Origin: a virus
Strand: one strand, 5' to 3'
Virus record (IMG/VR): IMGVR_UViG_3300042898_006838
Coordinates: 1 to 64,000 of that record
Length of the DNA: 64,000 nt
Shown: piece after piece, positions 7,879 through 16,647 of the stretch
How the letters are laid out: the number at the start of each line of letters is the position of its first letter
Numbering within the stretch: the stretch's first letter is position 1
The notes under the pieces: model-generated
What the model was told of the DNA's origin: nothing
The model's database searches: none
The model's input: the letters and a program-made list of their open reading frames with translations, nothing else
Translations under genes and position numbers: made by a program

Positions 7879-9830
7879 GTGGGCACCGCGAGGACGGACA
7901 GGAGGCCGGTGCCGAAGACGCTGATCGGAACGATCGTGTCAGCGCTGGTGCTCGTCGTGATCACCGTCGACGGGCTGCCCGCGAAATCGAAGTTCGTCGT
8001 ATCCCGAGTCAACGTGACGCTGAGAGCGACGCGAGCCCCCGCCGTGTCGTAGGCGTTTACGACGATGCTCGATGCGATCGTGGCGCCGGTGTAGGTGTAC
8101 GCCGACTGCGCGAAACTGACGGTGATGTTCACCGCCGCGCCCGACGGCTCATAGACGTAGAGGCTCTGCGACAGGTACCCAGTGGGGGTGCCGGGGGCAT
8201 ACGAGCCGATGTCGGTCGCCCACACGCGGCCCTGAGAGTCGACGCCCACGTCCTGCGTCTGAAGCGACTGGTTGCTCTGGAAGGTCCAGTTTGTCGACGA
8301 GTTCCAAGCGTAGAACTTGATCCCGTCGTCGTAGACCACGGCGAGGCGCTTTTGCGTCGAGTCGATCGGCATGAACGAGCGCACGCGGCCTGCGACGCCG
8401 AGTTCCAGCTTCTGCAAGAAGGTAGCTGTCGTTTTGCTGTCAAGGCGCCAGAGGTACAGGTTGATGGCCGTCGTCGGTACTGTTGACGTCGCTCCCGGCT
8501 CGTACACACCGACGCAGAGGTAGTTCGTGGCACCGTCGACAAACGTCCACGCCCGCACGTTTCGGTTCACGGACGAAGGTGTTGCGACGCCAACGACTGC
8601 GCTGGTGTCGAGGTTCAGCGTCTGGTAGGCGGTCATCGTCTGCGTGCCAGCGCCAGTCGTCAACAGGTCTATGTAGATGCCCGCGACGGCGTTGGCATAT
8701 GACGTGGCGATGCGTGACGTCGAGGCCGTCAGGCGGATCGTCCAGTAGTTCGTGGCCAACGCGAGTGGCGAAGGCAGGGCGCTCGATGTCGTGAAGCGAA
8801 CACGCGAGAAGTTGGGAACGTCGGCTGACGTCGTCACCCAGTCGTTCGCGATGTCCACGCCTGCGGGGGACGTGATCGTGTAGGCGGTGGAGGATGCTCC
8901 GATGGTCGGAGTGCTGGCGAGGTTGCTCACCGAGCCGATCCACACGTTGAGCCCGGTCGTGGACAGCGACGGGTAGTAGAAATAGAAGGACGATCCCGGC
9001 GTCTCCACGATCGCGTTTGACGGGAAACAAAGGGCGTAGTTGAGGTAGCTGCTCTCAATCGCTGGCGGTGTTGATGACAAGATCCAGCTTGCGGACAACG
9101 TCGTCAGCGCTCCTGTGTTTCTGTTGCTTATGTAGGCAGACACGGAACTCGTCGAGTCGTTGGGGACGGCAGTGTCGTAGGGCGTGCCTGCCACCATGAC
9201 CCAGTCAGTGCCGATGTACGGCATCGTGGGGTATCGGAGGATGTTCCCGACTGCCGTCCACACGCCTGCTTCGGTAAGCGTGCCCCAGATGGCTGCCGCT
9301 GACGTCAGGCGCACCTGATATGACGCCGCGTTCATCGTGATCCATCGCGAGTTTTGCGAAGGCAGAAACAGGTAGCCCGGCATGGTGGCACTGGCGTTTA
9401 TCGCCGCCCCCGTGCTGACGGCGCCCGCGTCTATGACGCGAAAGTTGTTGTCAAAGGAAGACAGGAATCCCTGCGCGTTGTAGCCGGAAACACCGTAGTA
9501 GCGGGCCTGCGATGCCGAGTAGACGAAGCTTGTGCTCTCGATGTCTTGGCCGCACGAAATCTTCGTCGAGTCGAACTGGCCTCCTGCTCCGGCAGCAGGA
9601 TAGAGACCCGTGCTGGCCCGCACATAGGTTCGTGGCAGACAAAGCTGACCTACTGCCTGCAACCCGTAAGTACCGGTAGCGCCCGCAGATCCCCAAACCG
9701 TCGGGCCTTGCGAGAACGCAATCGGCGCGAGGTTCGTCGGCGTGAACTCGACGCCCTCGATGAACAGTTTTCCGCCCACCTCGATCACGTTGTTGGCAGA
9801 GCTGGAACGGATGTCGCAAAGGTAAGGCAT
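7875..9830 (-). CDS. Large virion protein, probable tail or adhesin component (651 aa)
   Basis: The 651-residue product is beta-strand rich throughout, dominated by Ser, Thr, Ala and Gly. A stretch at about residues 470-550 (INLYLWRLDSKTTATFLQKL, RLAVVYDDGIKFYAWN, VGVDSQGRVWATD) looks like propeller blades. The last ~90 residues (AVNITVSFAQSAYTYTGATI onward) look like an Ig-like domain. The start at 9830 overlaps the previous stop by one base (TAATG). No catalytic motif is visible. It lies between the long fibre gene and smaller fibre-cluster genes, which points to a distal tail role. Confidence 0.65.
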   Translation of the reverse strand: MPYLCDIRSSSANNVIEVGGKLFIEGVEFTPTNLAPIAFSQGPTVWGSAGATGTYGLQAVGQLCLPRTYVRASTGLYPAAGAGGQFDSTKISCGQDIESTSFVYSASQARYYGVSGYNAQGFLSSFDNNFRVIDAGAVSTGAAINASATMPGYLFLPSQNSRWITMNAASYQVRLTSAAAIWGTLTEAGVWTAVGNILRYPTMPYIGTDWVMVAGTPYDTAVPNDSTSSVSAYISNRNTGALTTLSASWILSSTPPAIESSYLNYALCFPSNAIVETPGSSFYFYYPSLSTTGLNVWIGSVSNLASTPTIGASSTAYTITSPAGVDIANDWVTTSADVPNFSRVRFTTSSALPSPLALATNYWTIRLTASTSRIATSYANAVAGIYIDLLTTGAGTQTMTAYQTLNLDTSAVVGVATPSSVNRNVRAWTFVDGATNYLCVGVYEPGATSTVPTTAINLYLWRLDSKTTATFLQKLELGVAGRVRSFMPIDSTQKRLAVVYDDGIKFYAWNSSTNWTFQSNQSLQTQDVGVDSQGRVWATDIGSYAPGTPTGYLSQSLYVYEPSGAAVNITVSFAQSAYTYTGATIASSIVVNAYDTAGARVALSVTLTRDTTNFDFAGSPSTVITTSTSADTIVPISVFGTGLLSVLAVPT

Positions 9831-12628
9831 TACTCGTACTCCACGAAGACGACGGCGTTGCTACCGCCGTTTGCGGTGATGAGGGAGATCGTGAGGTAGT
9901 CGGTGGTGAGGACGGTGACCGGAGAGATGGTGACGTCGAGGGAGCGGTAGTCTCCCGCGTCGATCGAGATAGGAGACGGCAGGATACTCACGCCGTTCTT
10001 GAGTACATCGAACTCTGTGACGCCACTGGCATGCTCACCGAGCGACGCCCAGGCCCGAGAGACCGTCGACGTGCTTGGCGGGTACCAGCGTGCGTTCGCG
10101 GCAAACGGGTCGTCCAAAGCTCCCACGAAGTTCCCAACGAGAGTCTTTGCGGCGCCTGCCGCAGCGGCGCCCACGATCGTCGCGCCGACTCGCTTGAGGT
10201 ACTGACCGATGGCGATGCTGCCGATGGTGAGGTCGGTGCTGTCGGTACGCAGGGCGTGGTTGTGATTGCTGCGGGCGAACGTCAGCGCGTCACCCTCGGC
10301 GTTGCCTGCACCGACACCTGCCGTCGGGGCTGCGGTTCCCAGGGCGTCAGGTCCTGTCGGTGCGTGTCGTGCGGCGTGTGCGGCGACGGTGACGCTGTTG
10401 TAGGTGCCGCCCGTGACGTTGCCGACGTTGAGCGTGCCGGTGGTGACGATGTTGCCCGAGCCGTCGACGGTGACGGTCGAGTTCTTGATCACCTTGCCGG
10501 TGACGCCGTTGTAGAGCGCAACGGCATTGGCTGTCGAAGACGCGGGACCGAGGACGTCGCCTCCCGCGGCTGACGGTGACCATGCCGTACCAGACCAGCG
10601 CAGCACGTCGTTGGTCGCTGGCGCGGTGCTGGCGACGCTGCGGTTTTGCAGCTTCGTGACGGTTGCCGACGTGATCGGGCCAGTGAGGTCGCCGCCGACG
10701 GTGACAGAGGCGTTGCCAATCGTGCCCGTGAGCTGACCACCGACGGCGTTAGCGCTGACGTTGATCGACTGGCTGCTGGCCGAGGTGATGCGGCCTTTGT
10801 TGTCGACCGTGATCTGCGGGATGGTCGTCGTCGAGCCGTAGGTGCTCGCCAAGACCCCGCTCGTCGCCAGTCCCAGGGTGACGTTGCCGCCCGCGCCGCC
10901 GTCGGTCTGCGTGAGTTCGCCCACGGCAGGGGTCAGCACGCGCTCCCCGGTGAGGGTCGGGTTCGTCGAGAGGACGACGTAGGCGGAGTCGACCGGGGCC
11001 GCGCTGCCGACAGACGACGGCGCCCAGGCCGTGCCGTTGTACGATAGCACCTGCCCGGTCGTCGGAGCGACCGCCGCGACCGACGTGCCGCGCAGGGCCA
11101 CCACGCTCGCTGCCGTGACGTTTCCGGTGACGTCACCTGAGAGGCCGACGGTGACGTTGCCGATGGTGCCCGACACCTGCCCGCCGACGGCGTTACCGCT
11201 GACGTCGAGTGCCGTCGTCGACACCCCCGTCGCGCGACCGTAATGGTCAAGCGTGATGACGGGGATCAGCGTTGACGAGCCGTAGGCGCCGGTTGGGTCT
11301 GGCACGAGCGGAGTGAGCGTCGCCAGCGTCGCGGGTGACCAGGAAGCACCGTCCCACTGGAGCACCTGCCCGCCGGCTGGGGCGGTGCTGGCGACAGAGT
11401 TTCCCTGCAGGGCCTCGACGGTGGCGCTGCCGACAGTGCCAGACAGGTCTCCACCGACGCTGTTGCCGCTGACGTCGAAGCTCGTCGTCGAGACGGCGGT
11501 GACGTAGCCCTTGTTGTTGACGGTGACGACCGGGATCGCCGTCGAGGAACCGTAGCTGCCTTGCGGGTCGGGAGACAGCGGCGGCGTCGTGACGGCCTGC
11601 GGCTGCCACTCGGACGCGGCTGCGTTCCAGATCAGGGCGAAGCCATCCGACGGCGCGGCGTCGTCGACAGCTCGTCCCTGCAGCGCCTCGACGGTGGCGT
11701 TGCCGACGGTGCCTGAGATGTCACCGCCGACGGCGTTGCTGCTGACGTTGACGGCGGCGGTCGTGACGCCCGTGGTACGCCCGTACAGGTCGACGGTGAC
11801 GACCGGGATCTCGGTTCCGCTGCCGTAGGCGCCCGTGGGGTTGGGCGTGAGCGGCACCAACTCGGCGACCGTGGTCGGCGCCCAGGCCGACCCGCTCCAG
11901 ACCAGGGCCTGGCCAGCCGTCGGGGCGGTGGCGGCTACTGCACGGGTCTGGATCCTGGCGACCGTGGCGCCGGTGATGGGACCGGTGAGGTCGCCGCCGA
12001 CCGTAACCGAGGCGTTGCCGACGGTGCCCGTGAGCTGCCCGCCGACGGCGTTGGCGCTGACGTTGACGGCAGCGGTCGACGCGAGGGTGAGCTGGCCCTT
12101 GGCGTTGACGGTGAACGTCGGGATCGCGGTGCCGCTGCCGTAGATGCCGGCGACGACGCCCGTGGAGTCCAGCTTCGCCGAAGTGACGGCGCCGTCGTCG
12201 ATGGCATTCGTGCCCACTGCGCTCGGCGCGATTGTCGGGTTCGGGTACGTGCCGGTGAGGCTCCCGCCCATCGCCGTCGCGAGACTGATGTTCGGCGTCG
12301 ATCCGCCGCTGGACGACAGCGGCGCAGTGGCCGTCACGTCGATAACGGCGCCGACGCCACCGCCGCCGCCCGCGATCTGCGACGTTACCCATGCCGCCGT
12401 GGCGGCATCCTGCGTGCTGGGACCGGTGGGGTTGAGGAGATTTGTGATCCTGTGACCGGCGCCGTCGAAGGCGATTCCGGCACCGACGACCACGGAAGTG
12501 GCATTGACTCCGCCGACGGTCAGGACGCCGGGCTCGGCTACGTCAATACCGGCGCCCACGATCAGGGTGTCGGTGTCGGGGATCTGTTTTGTTGTACCGT
12601 CATCGACGATAAGGGGACGGCGATCCAT
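9830..12628 (-). CDS. Long tail fibre-like protein with five shaft repeats
   Basis: The 932-residue protein begins like the 1052-residue fibre (DDGTTKQIPDTDTLIVGAG), then AGHRITNLLNP...STQDAATAAW, typical of phage fibre N-terminal regions. Residues 158-690 hold five repeats of about 80-95 residues with the shared plan YGSxTxIPxxTVdxxGrxT, NxVGGxxxGTxGnaxV and LxWxGxxWxP. The last ~100 residues (FAANARWYPPSTSTVSRAWA to VVFVEYE) look like a beta-sandwich tip used for receptor binding. Repeat-built shafts of this kind are usually trimeric. The gene ends 1 base into the start of the next gene, so both are probably made together. Confidence 0.8.
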   Translation of the reverse strand: MDRRPLIVDDGTTKQIPDTDTLIVGAGIDVAEPGVLTVGGVNATSVVVGAGIAFDGAGHRITNLLNPTGPSTQDAATAAWVTSQIAGGGGGVGAVIDVTATAPLSSSGGSTPNISLATAMGGSLTGTYPNPTIAPSAVGTNAIDDGAVTSAKLDSTGVVAGIYGSGTAIPTFTVNAKGQLTLASTAAVNVSANAVGGQLTGTVGNASVTVGGDLTGPITGATVARIQTRAVAATAPTAGQALVWSGSAWAPTTVAELVPLTPNPTGAYGSGTEIPVVTVDLYGRTTGVTTAAVNVSSNAVGGDISGTVGNATVEALQGRAVDDAAPSDGFALIWNAAASEWQPQAVTTPPLSPDPQGSYGSSTAIPVVTVNNKGYVTAVSTTSFDVSGNSVGGDLSGTVGSATVEALQGNSVASTAPAGGQVLQWDGASWSPATLATLTPLVPDPTGAYGSSTLIPVITLDHYGRATGVSTTALDVSGNAVGGQVSGTIGNVTVGLSGDVTGNVTAASVVALRGTSVAAVAPTTGQVLSYNGTAWAPSSVGSAAPVDSAYVVLSTNPTLTGERVLTPAVGELTQTDGGAGGNVTLGLATSGVLASTYGSTTTIPQITVDNKGRITSASSQSINVSANAVGGQLTGTIGNASVTVGGDLTGPITSATVTKLQNRSVASTAPATNDVLRWSGTAWSPSAAGGDVLGPASSTANAVALYNGVTGKVIKNSTVTVDGSGNIVTTGTLNVGNVTGGTYNSVTVAAHAARHAPTGPDALGTAAPTAGVGAGNAEGDALTFARSNHNHALRTDSTDLTIGSIAIGQYLKRVGATIVGAAAAGAAKTLVGNFVGALDDPFAANARWYPPSTSTVSRAWASLGEHASGVTEFDVLKNGVSILPSPISIDAGDYRSLDVTISPVTVLTTDYLTISLITANGGSNAVVFVEYE
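10559..12157 (-). repeat. Five in-frame shaft repeats in the long fibre gene
   Basis: The repeat units correspond to residues about 158-252, 262-345, 352-432, 443-540 and 592-690 of the 932-residue fibre. The first and last units are most alike: both contain NVSANAVGGQLTGT followed by GNASVTVGGDLTGPIT. The fourth is followed by a ~50-residue non-repeat insertion. This points to growth of the shaft by duplication within the gene. Confidence 0.75.
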
Positions 12629-12640
12629 CTAAACCTCCCT

Positions 12641-13072
12641 TCACAGGCGAATGTAGTCGCCGATTTGAATGACGACCTGAGGGCTTCCGCCTGCGCCTCC
12701 GTTCAGCGTGGCCAAGATGCCCAGGCGCTGTACCACGCTGCCTTCCAAGGAGGGAGCAGTCATCGTCACCATACCCGCGGCCGCCGTTGAAAGCCAAACC
12801 CTTTTCCCGATGTCGGCGAGAGTCGGGGCCGGGGTAAAGTTGGCAACGGGAACGTCGGAGACGCCGGTGATGCGTACGGAAAAAGAATCTCCGGCGCCGG
12901 CCCCGGAGACCGAGAAGCCGACAGGATCAAGTCGGCCGCTGCTCCAGACGCCACTGGCCTTCTGTGCCCCGCCCGCTGACAGCCGAATCGGCTCTCCGGC
13001 GAGAATGGCTTCCGCGGCAACAGACTGCATGTCCGTCTGAACTGAGCGGGTTCGTGGTCGTGAGACAGCCAT
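12641..13072 (-). CDS. Small decoration or fibre-base-like protein (143 aa)
   Basis: The product reads MAVSRPRTRSVQTDMQSVAA, then AILAGEPIRLSAGGAQKASG. The AGEPIRLS phrase resembles the GEPVYLS phrase in the C-terminus of the 1052-residue fibre and the AGepV.L pattern of phage head-decoration proteins (DUF2190 type). The rest is beta-rich and ends QVVIQIGDYIRL. It lies immediately upstream of the long fibre gene. Whether it caps a fibre or decorates the virion cannot be decided. Confidence 0.6.
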   Translation of the reverse strand: MAVSRPRTRSVQTDMQSVAAEAILAGEPIRLSAGGAQKASGVWSSGRLDPVGFSVSGAGAGDSFSVRITGVSDVPVANFTPAPTLADIGKRVWLSTAAAGMVTMTAPSLEGSVVQRLGILATLNGGAGGSPQVVIQIGDYIRL

Positions 13073-13075
13073 GGA

Positions 13076-13405
13076 TCAACCTCCGGCACGGAGCAGGTCC
13101 AGAGAGTATGTCATCGAGCCGACCGGCGCGACCGTGGTCGTGCTGCGCCCGGTGATTTCGTTGACATCCGTGACCACGACCATGTCCCCGATCAGGCCCA
13201 GGACCTGCCAGCCGCGCGACACCGTGCCGCCCGGGTTGGCGACCGTGTACCGTTGCCAGCCGTAGGACCGGTAGCCGCTGAACGACCAGCGAGGACCGAT
13301 GTCCAGGCGAGCGACTACCAGGCTCGTCGGCAGATCCGGCCACAGGCAGCCAGGGCCCTCGTCGAAGACCCGGCCGTCACTGGTCGTCAGACGCCAGGTG
13401 GTCAC
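13076..13405 (-). CDS. Hypothetical protein in the fibre cluster (109 aa)
   Basis: The start is taken as GTG 13405, which overlaps the preceding stop as GTGA; the longer in-frame extension is arginine-rich out-of-frame sequence of the neighbour. The protein reads VTTWRLTTSDGRVFDEGPGC and has aromatic- and arginine-rich beta segments (FSGYRSYGWQRYTV, ITGRSTTTVAPVGSM). No family recognised. Its tight packing between fibre genes suggests a small structural accessory protein. Confidence 0.65.
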   Translation of the reverse strand: MTTWRLTTSDGRVFDEGPGCLWPDLPTSLVVARLDIGPRWSFSGYRSYGWQRYTVANPGGTVSRGWQVLGLIGDMVVVTDVNEITGRSTTTVAPVGSMTYSLDLLRAGG

Positions 13406-14055
13406 AGGTTCGTGAGGACCCACTGTTCCTCCGCCCACTTCTCGCCGCTGCCTAGTTTGATGACCGGCGCGATAGACGTTGACGGGCTGGCTCCGCTGAC
13501 GCCTGTGGCGTGAATCGTGTTTCTCACGCCCATGGCCATGGACGTGCCCTTGACGCCGCTGGTCATCGCCGTCCACACCGGCACACCCTCGGTGCCGGCG
13601 TTGTAGCTGAACTGCGGCGTCGGCGGGGCGCCGGCGTAGAAGACCTTGACGCCCAGGACCGGCTGGTGACCGCTGGCGCCGGGGACGCTGTCGGACGCGC
13701 AGCCGAAGGCGAGCTGGAACCGGCGCTCCTCGTCCGCCGCCGGTGCCGTGGAGCCCAGGAAGCAGAAGCTGTCGTTGCCTCGGAGCCGGTTGGTCAGCGC
13801 GCCGCCGGGTGCCGCGGTGCCAGGGACCCAGTTCACGCCCGTGGCGCCGGCGCTGGTGCTTGCCGCCGCCACCAGGCTCTTGTTGCCGTTGGCGACTGTG
13901 CCAGCCAGGCTTTCGACCAACGTCGTGGTCATCAGGTGGTCATCCCAGGCCTGCAGCTGCGGCACATCGCTGCACGGCGCGCCGGCGAACCTGACCTTGT
14001 ACACGTTCTGGCCGGCGACGTCGCCGGCGTTGGCTACTCGTTCATAGGTTGGCAT
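13402..14055 (-). CDS. Hypothetical virion protein (217 aa)
   Basis: The ATG at 14055 is preferred over a TTG one codon upstream. The protein (MPTYERVANAGDVAGQNVYK onward) has a glycine/alanine-rich beta pattern with an aspartate-tryptophan motif (LQAWDDHLM), a phrase RFQLAFGCASDSVPGASGH, and a C-terminus EKWAEEQWVLTNL. It overlaps the stop of the upstream gene by 14 bases. It may be a fibre-associated or glycan-binding domain protein, but I recognise no family. Confidence 0.65.
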   Translation of the reverse strand: MPTYERVANAGDVAGQNVYKVRFAGAPCSDVPQLQAWDDHLMTTTLVESLAGTVANGNKSLVAAASTSAGATGVNWVPGTAAPGGALTNRLRGNDSFCFLGSTAPAADEERRFQLAFGCASDSVPGASGHQPVLGVKVFYAGAPPTPQFSYNAGTEGVPVWTAMTSGVKGTSMAMGVRNTIHATGVSGASPSTSIAPVIKLGSGEKWAEEQWVLTNL

Positions 14056-14338
14056 CAAGCAGCTCCTGCAGCGTCACCGACACCGCGTTTGGGATCAGGA
14101 GCTGCGCATGCAGTCCCAGGTCCGGGATTCGTAGCACGACACGCGCGCCTTGTTGCAGGGTCAGGGAGAAGACGCCGGCGGCATCGGTCTCCGTCCTCAC
14201 CTCCTCCCGACTCAGCGCTGAGCCGCTGATGAAGGACACGCCGCGCCCGGTCGTGTCGAGGCTCACGGCCACCAACGCCCCGGGCACAGGCGTGCCAGTG
14301 AGAGACTTCAGGACTCCGGTGAGGTTGCAGCTTGGCAT
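14042..14338 (-). CDS. Small carboxypeptidase-regulatory-like beta-sandwich protein (98 aa)
   Basis: The sequence NLTGVLKSLTGTPVPGALVA then TDAAGVFSLTLQQGARVVLR follows the pattern GxV.d..G.P..ga.V....t...G.y.l.l..G of carboxypeptidase-regulatory-like and other prealbumin-type beta-sandwich domains, common as accessory domains on phage surfaces. The ATG at 14338 overlaps the stop of the spike gene as ATGA. It was probably once, or still acts as, an accessory domain of the adjacent spike. Confidence 0.6.
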   Translation of the reverse strand: MPSCNLTGVLKSLTGTPVPGALVAVSLDTTGRGVSFISGSALSREEVRTETDAAGVFSLTLQQGARVVLRIPDLGLHAQLLIPNAVSVTLQELLDANL

Positions 14339-16641
14339 CAGAATCCAAAGACCACGAATGAGATGTCGATGGCGCTAGAAGATAGATTCCATGTGGAATT
14401 GAAAACACCACCATTTCCCTGAGCCAGGATTCTGAAGTGAGCGTTTGCATCCAGATCTGTGTTGATGTTGGTGACAACGAAATACGCCGTCGTCGCAGCC
14501 GCCGGTGTCGCCATAACGCACAGATGCGTCAGGTCTGCCTTCAGCCAGTCAAGGACAACTTTAACACTGGTTCCAGCCAAAAGAACGCTGTTGACGTTGT
14601 GGCTTGAAAGAATCACCGGAACAGCGCCAGTGCAGTCGATACGGCCCCAGGCCCTGACCATCCCAGGCCTGGTCAGGAGGCCGAGCTCACCTGGGTCTGA
14701 CCCGCTCGCCCCGAGGCGAATGTTGTTGGTGACGTGGAGATCGGTCAGCCTGTGTTCAACCGAGGTATCCGATCCGGCTTGAAGAGTGCCGCGTCCAACA
14801 CCTGCTGGGTTGAAGTACTCGCAGCCGATGCTGAGCATGTACGCGGGGATGGTGGTGACGCCGGCTGTGGACCGAAATCCCACGGCCAGGTGACAGCCCT
14901 CCATGTTGATGTTGCTGCCGGTCTGACAGTCGTAGACGCTGCAACGAGCACCGGCCGCGATGCTTCCGTTGTCCAGAATCTTGAAGCTGACACCCGTCGA
15001 GCCGAAGCGAATGTTCCTGATCGTCTTCGGAGACGTCGCGATCGTGGCCGAGGATTCCGTGTGACGGAAGAACGCGCTTCTGACGCCTCTGACGATACCA
15101 CCGTCGTGAACGATGCCGATCGTGCTGGCCGTGGCGCCAAGGTCCCAGATGTAATCAGGCCTGTCGTCTGGGTCTGCCTCGTCGCCGTGGATCTTACAGT
15201 TATTCAGCCTCGCAGATCCGGACAACACGTCTGACGTCTTGAAGATCGCTGATCCAATACCGGCTCCGGCTTTATGGAACACGCAGCGCTCGAAGAGCAT
15301 GCCGCTGTCGCCGTCCTCGCCGTCATCAGCGCCGACGCTCGTCGGCAGGTCCCAGGTGAAGATGTTCGTCATCTTCACTGTATTGCTGCCATTGTAGCCG
15401 TTACTGAAGTGACAGTTTTCGAAACGCCATCCCTCACGCACGTTTCTGAACAGGGCCTGCGTGTCGTCGGCGACGTTGCGCAGGCACACTCCTGAAAACA
15501 TCAGCCCCGAGAAATCCCAGTACTTCGGAGAGAATCCGGACTTGAAGTTGAATGGAGGGTCGATTTTAGTATCATCTCTTCCCCAGAGAAAATTCGGCCT
15601 TTCATACGCGTCGGTTGACGACTTTCCTCCAAGACCTGTGAACTTCATTCCTATGAGGTCGGTGAGAGTGCTGAACTCCTCTTTATCGGTGTCGATCGAG
15701 TAACCATTTGGCCCGATGTACGTGGCTCTCTCGACGCTGCCGCCGGTTACCGTTGCCGTTGCCCACGGCAGCGACAAAGTCATCGCCGCGTCACTGGCGA
15801 CGCTGGCTACTTCAACGGGCACATTTCCGCCGAGCAGCACGAAGTCACCGGATCTGAACTCACTCTTGAACTTCGTTCCAACTCCGACCACGGCCGTGGC
15901 CGTGTTGGCCACACTCGCCGTGCCGGTCATGGTCAGCGGACTGCTGAGGATAGACGACGTCAAAACCACGCGTCTCGGAGCAGCGCCGGCAGCAGAATTG
16001 GCGAAGGCGGAGCAGAACACGACGGCGGCGTGGAGGTTTGAAAAGTGAGCGTCATCTCCGACGAATACGCTGTCGTCAGACCAGAATCCGCGAGACGTTG
16101 GATGACATGGGACCACTTTCGTGATCACGCCACCGGCAGCGCGTACGAGGAAGAACAGCGGCACGTCACCCTGGTCAGCGCCACCCAGACCACTGGCTGT
16201 GGCTACGGCATCGGCGCTGGTGTCCCAGTAGATGAACCTATTGCCGGCCAGCACCGCGACATCTGAGTAACTCAGTGTCTTCTTCTGACCGTTTCCGTCA
16301 ATAAGATCACCCGACACGTCCAGGTTACTTCCTGATACTGACCATGTGACGCTGATCGATCCAATATTTACAGAGATTGGGCTGTTAAGAGGAATCCACG
16401 GTACAAAAGCTGACCCGTTCCACTGCATCTCGTGAACGAGCCCGCTGCCGCTGGTCTCACGCGCCAACACCACCATGTTCGTGGTGCGGCGAAGCGCTGG
16501 AACCAAGTCGTTCAGGGCTGAAGTGACACTGCCATATACACCGTCGTCCCACTCGATGACGCGGAGTCCGCCCTTGACGTCGGTGTCGGCGACGATGGGG
16601 AACGGGCCGTTGGGAACCCACTGGTCAGCAAAGTTTGCCAT
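14338..16641 (-). CDS. Tail spike-like protein with beta-helix-type region (767 aa)
   Basis: The N-terminal ~100 residues (MANFADQWVPNGPFPIVADT, GLRVIEWDDG) are a fibre-type base. Residues about 235-300 hold a small beta module (GTASVANTATAVVGVGTKFK...RSGDFVLLGG) that recurs in the 1638-residue protein. Residues about 330-620 contain short recurring strands such as FENCHFSNGYNG, LFERCVFHKAGAG and ARLNNCKIHGD, typical of parallel beta-helix spikes. The C-terminus (RAWGRIDCTGAVPVILSSHN to VFGF) looks like a compact beta-sandwich tip. Host surface recognition is the likely role; no depolymerase residues can be identified. Confidence 0.75.
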   Translation of the reverse strand: MANFADQWVPNGPFPIVADTDVKGGLRVIEWDDGVYGSVTSALNDLVPALRRTTNMVVLARETSGSGLVHEMQWNGSAFVPWIPLNSPISVNIGSISVTWSVSGSNLDVSGDLIDGNGQKKTLSYSDVAVLAGNRFIYWDTSADAVATASGLGGADQGDVPLFFLVRAAGGVITKVVPCHPTSRGFWSDDSVFVGDDAHFSNLHAAVVFCSAFANSAAGAAPRRVVLTSSILSSPLTMTGTASVANTATAVVGVGTKFKSEFRSGDFVLLGGNVPVEVASVASDAAMTLSLPWATATVTGGSVERATYIGPNGYSIDTDKEEFSTLTDLIGMKFTGLGGKSSTDAYERPNFLWGRDDTKIDPPFNFKSGFSPKYWDFSGLMFSGVCLRNVADDTQALFRNVREGWRFENCHFSNGYNGSNTVKMTNIFTWDLPTSVGADDGEDGDSGMLFERCVFHKAGAGIGSAIFKTSDVLSGSARLNNCKIHGDEADPDDRPDYIWDLGATASTIGIVHDGGIVRGVRSAFFRHTESSATIATSPKTIRNIRFGSTGVSFKILDNGSIAAGARCSVYDCQTGSNINMEGCHLAVGFRSTAGVTTIPAYMLSIGCEYFNPAGVGRGTLQAGSDTSVEHRLTDLHVTNNIRLGASGSDPGELGLLTRPGMVRAWGRIDCTGAVPVILSSHNVNSVLLAGTSVKVVLDWLKADLTHLCVMATPAAATTAYFVVTNINTDLDANAHFRILAQGNGGVFNSTWNLSSSAIDISFVVFGF

Positions 16642-16647
16642 GTCTGA

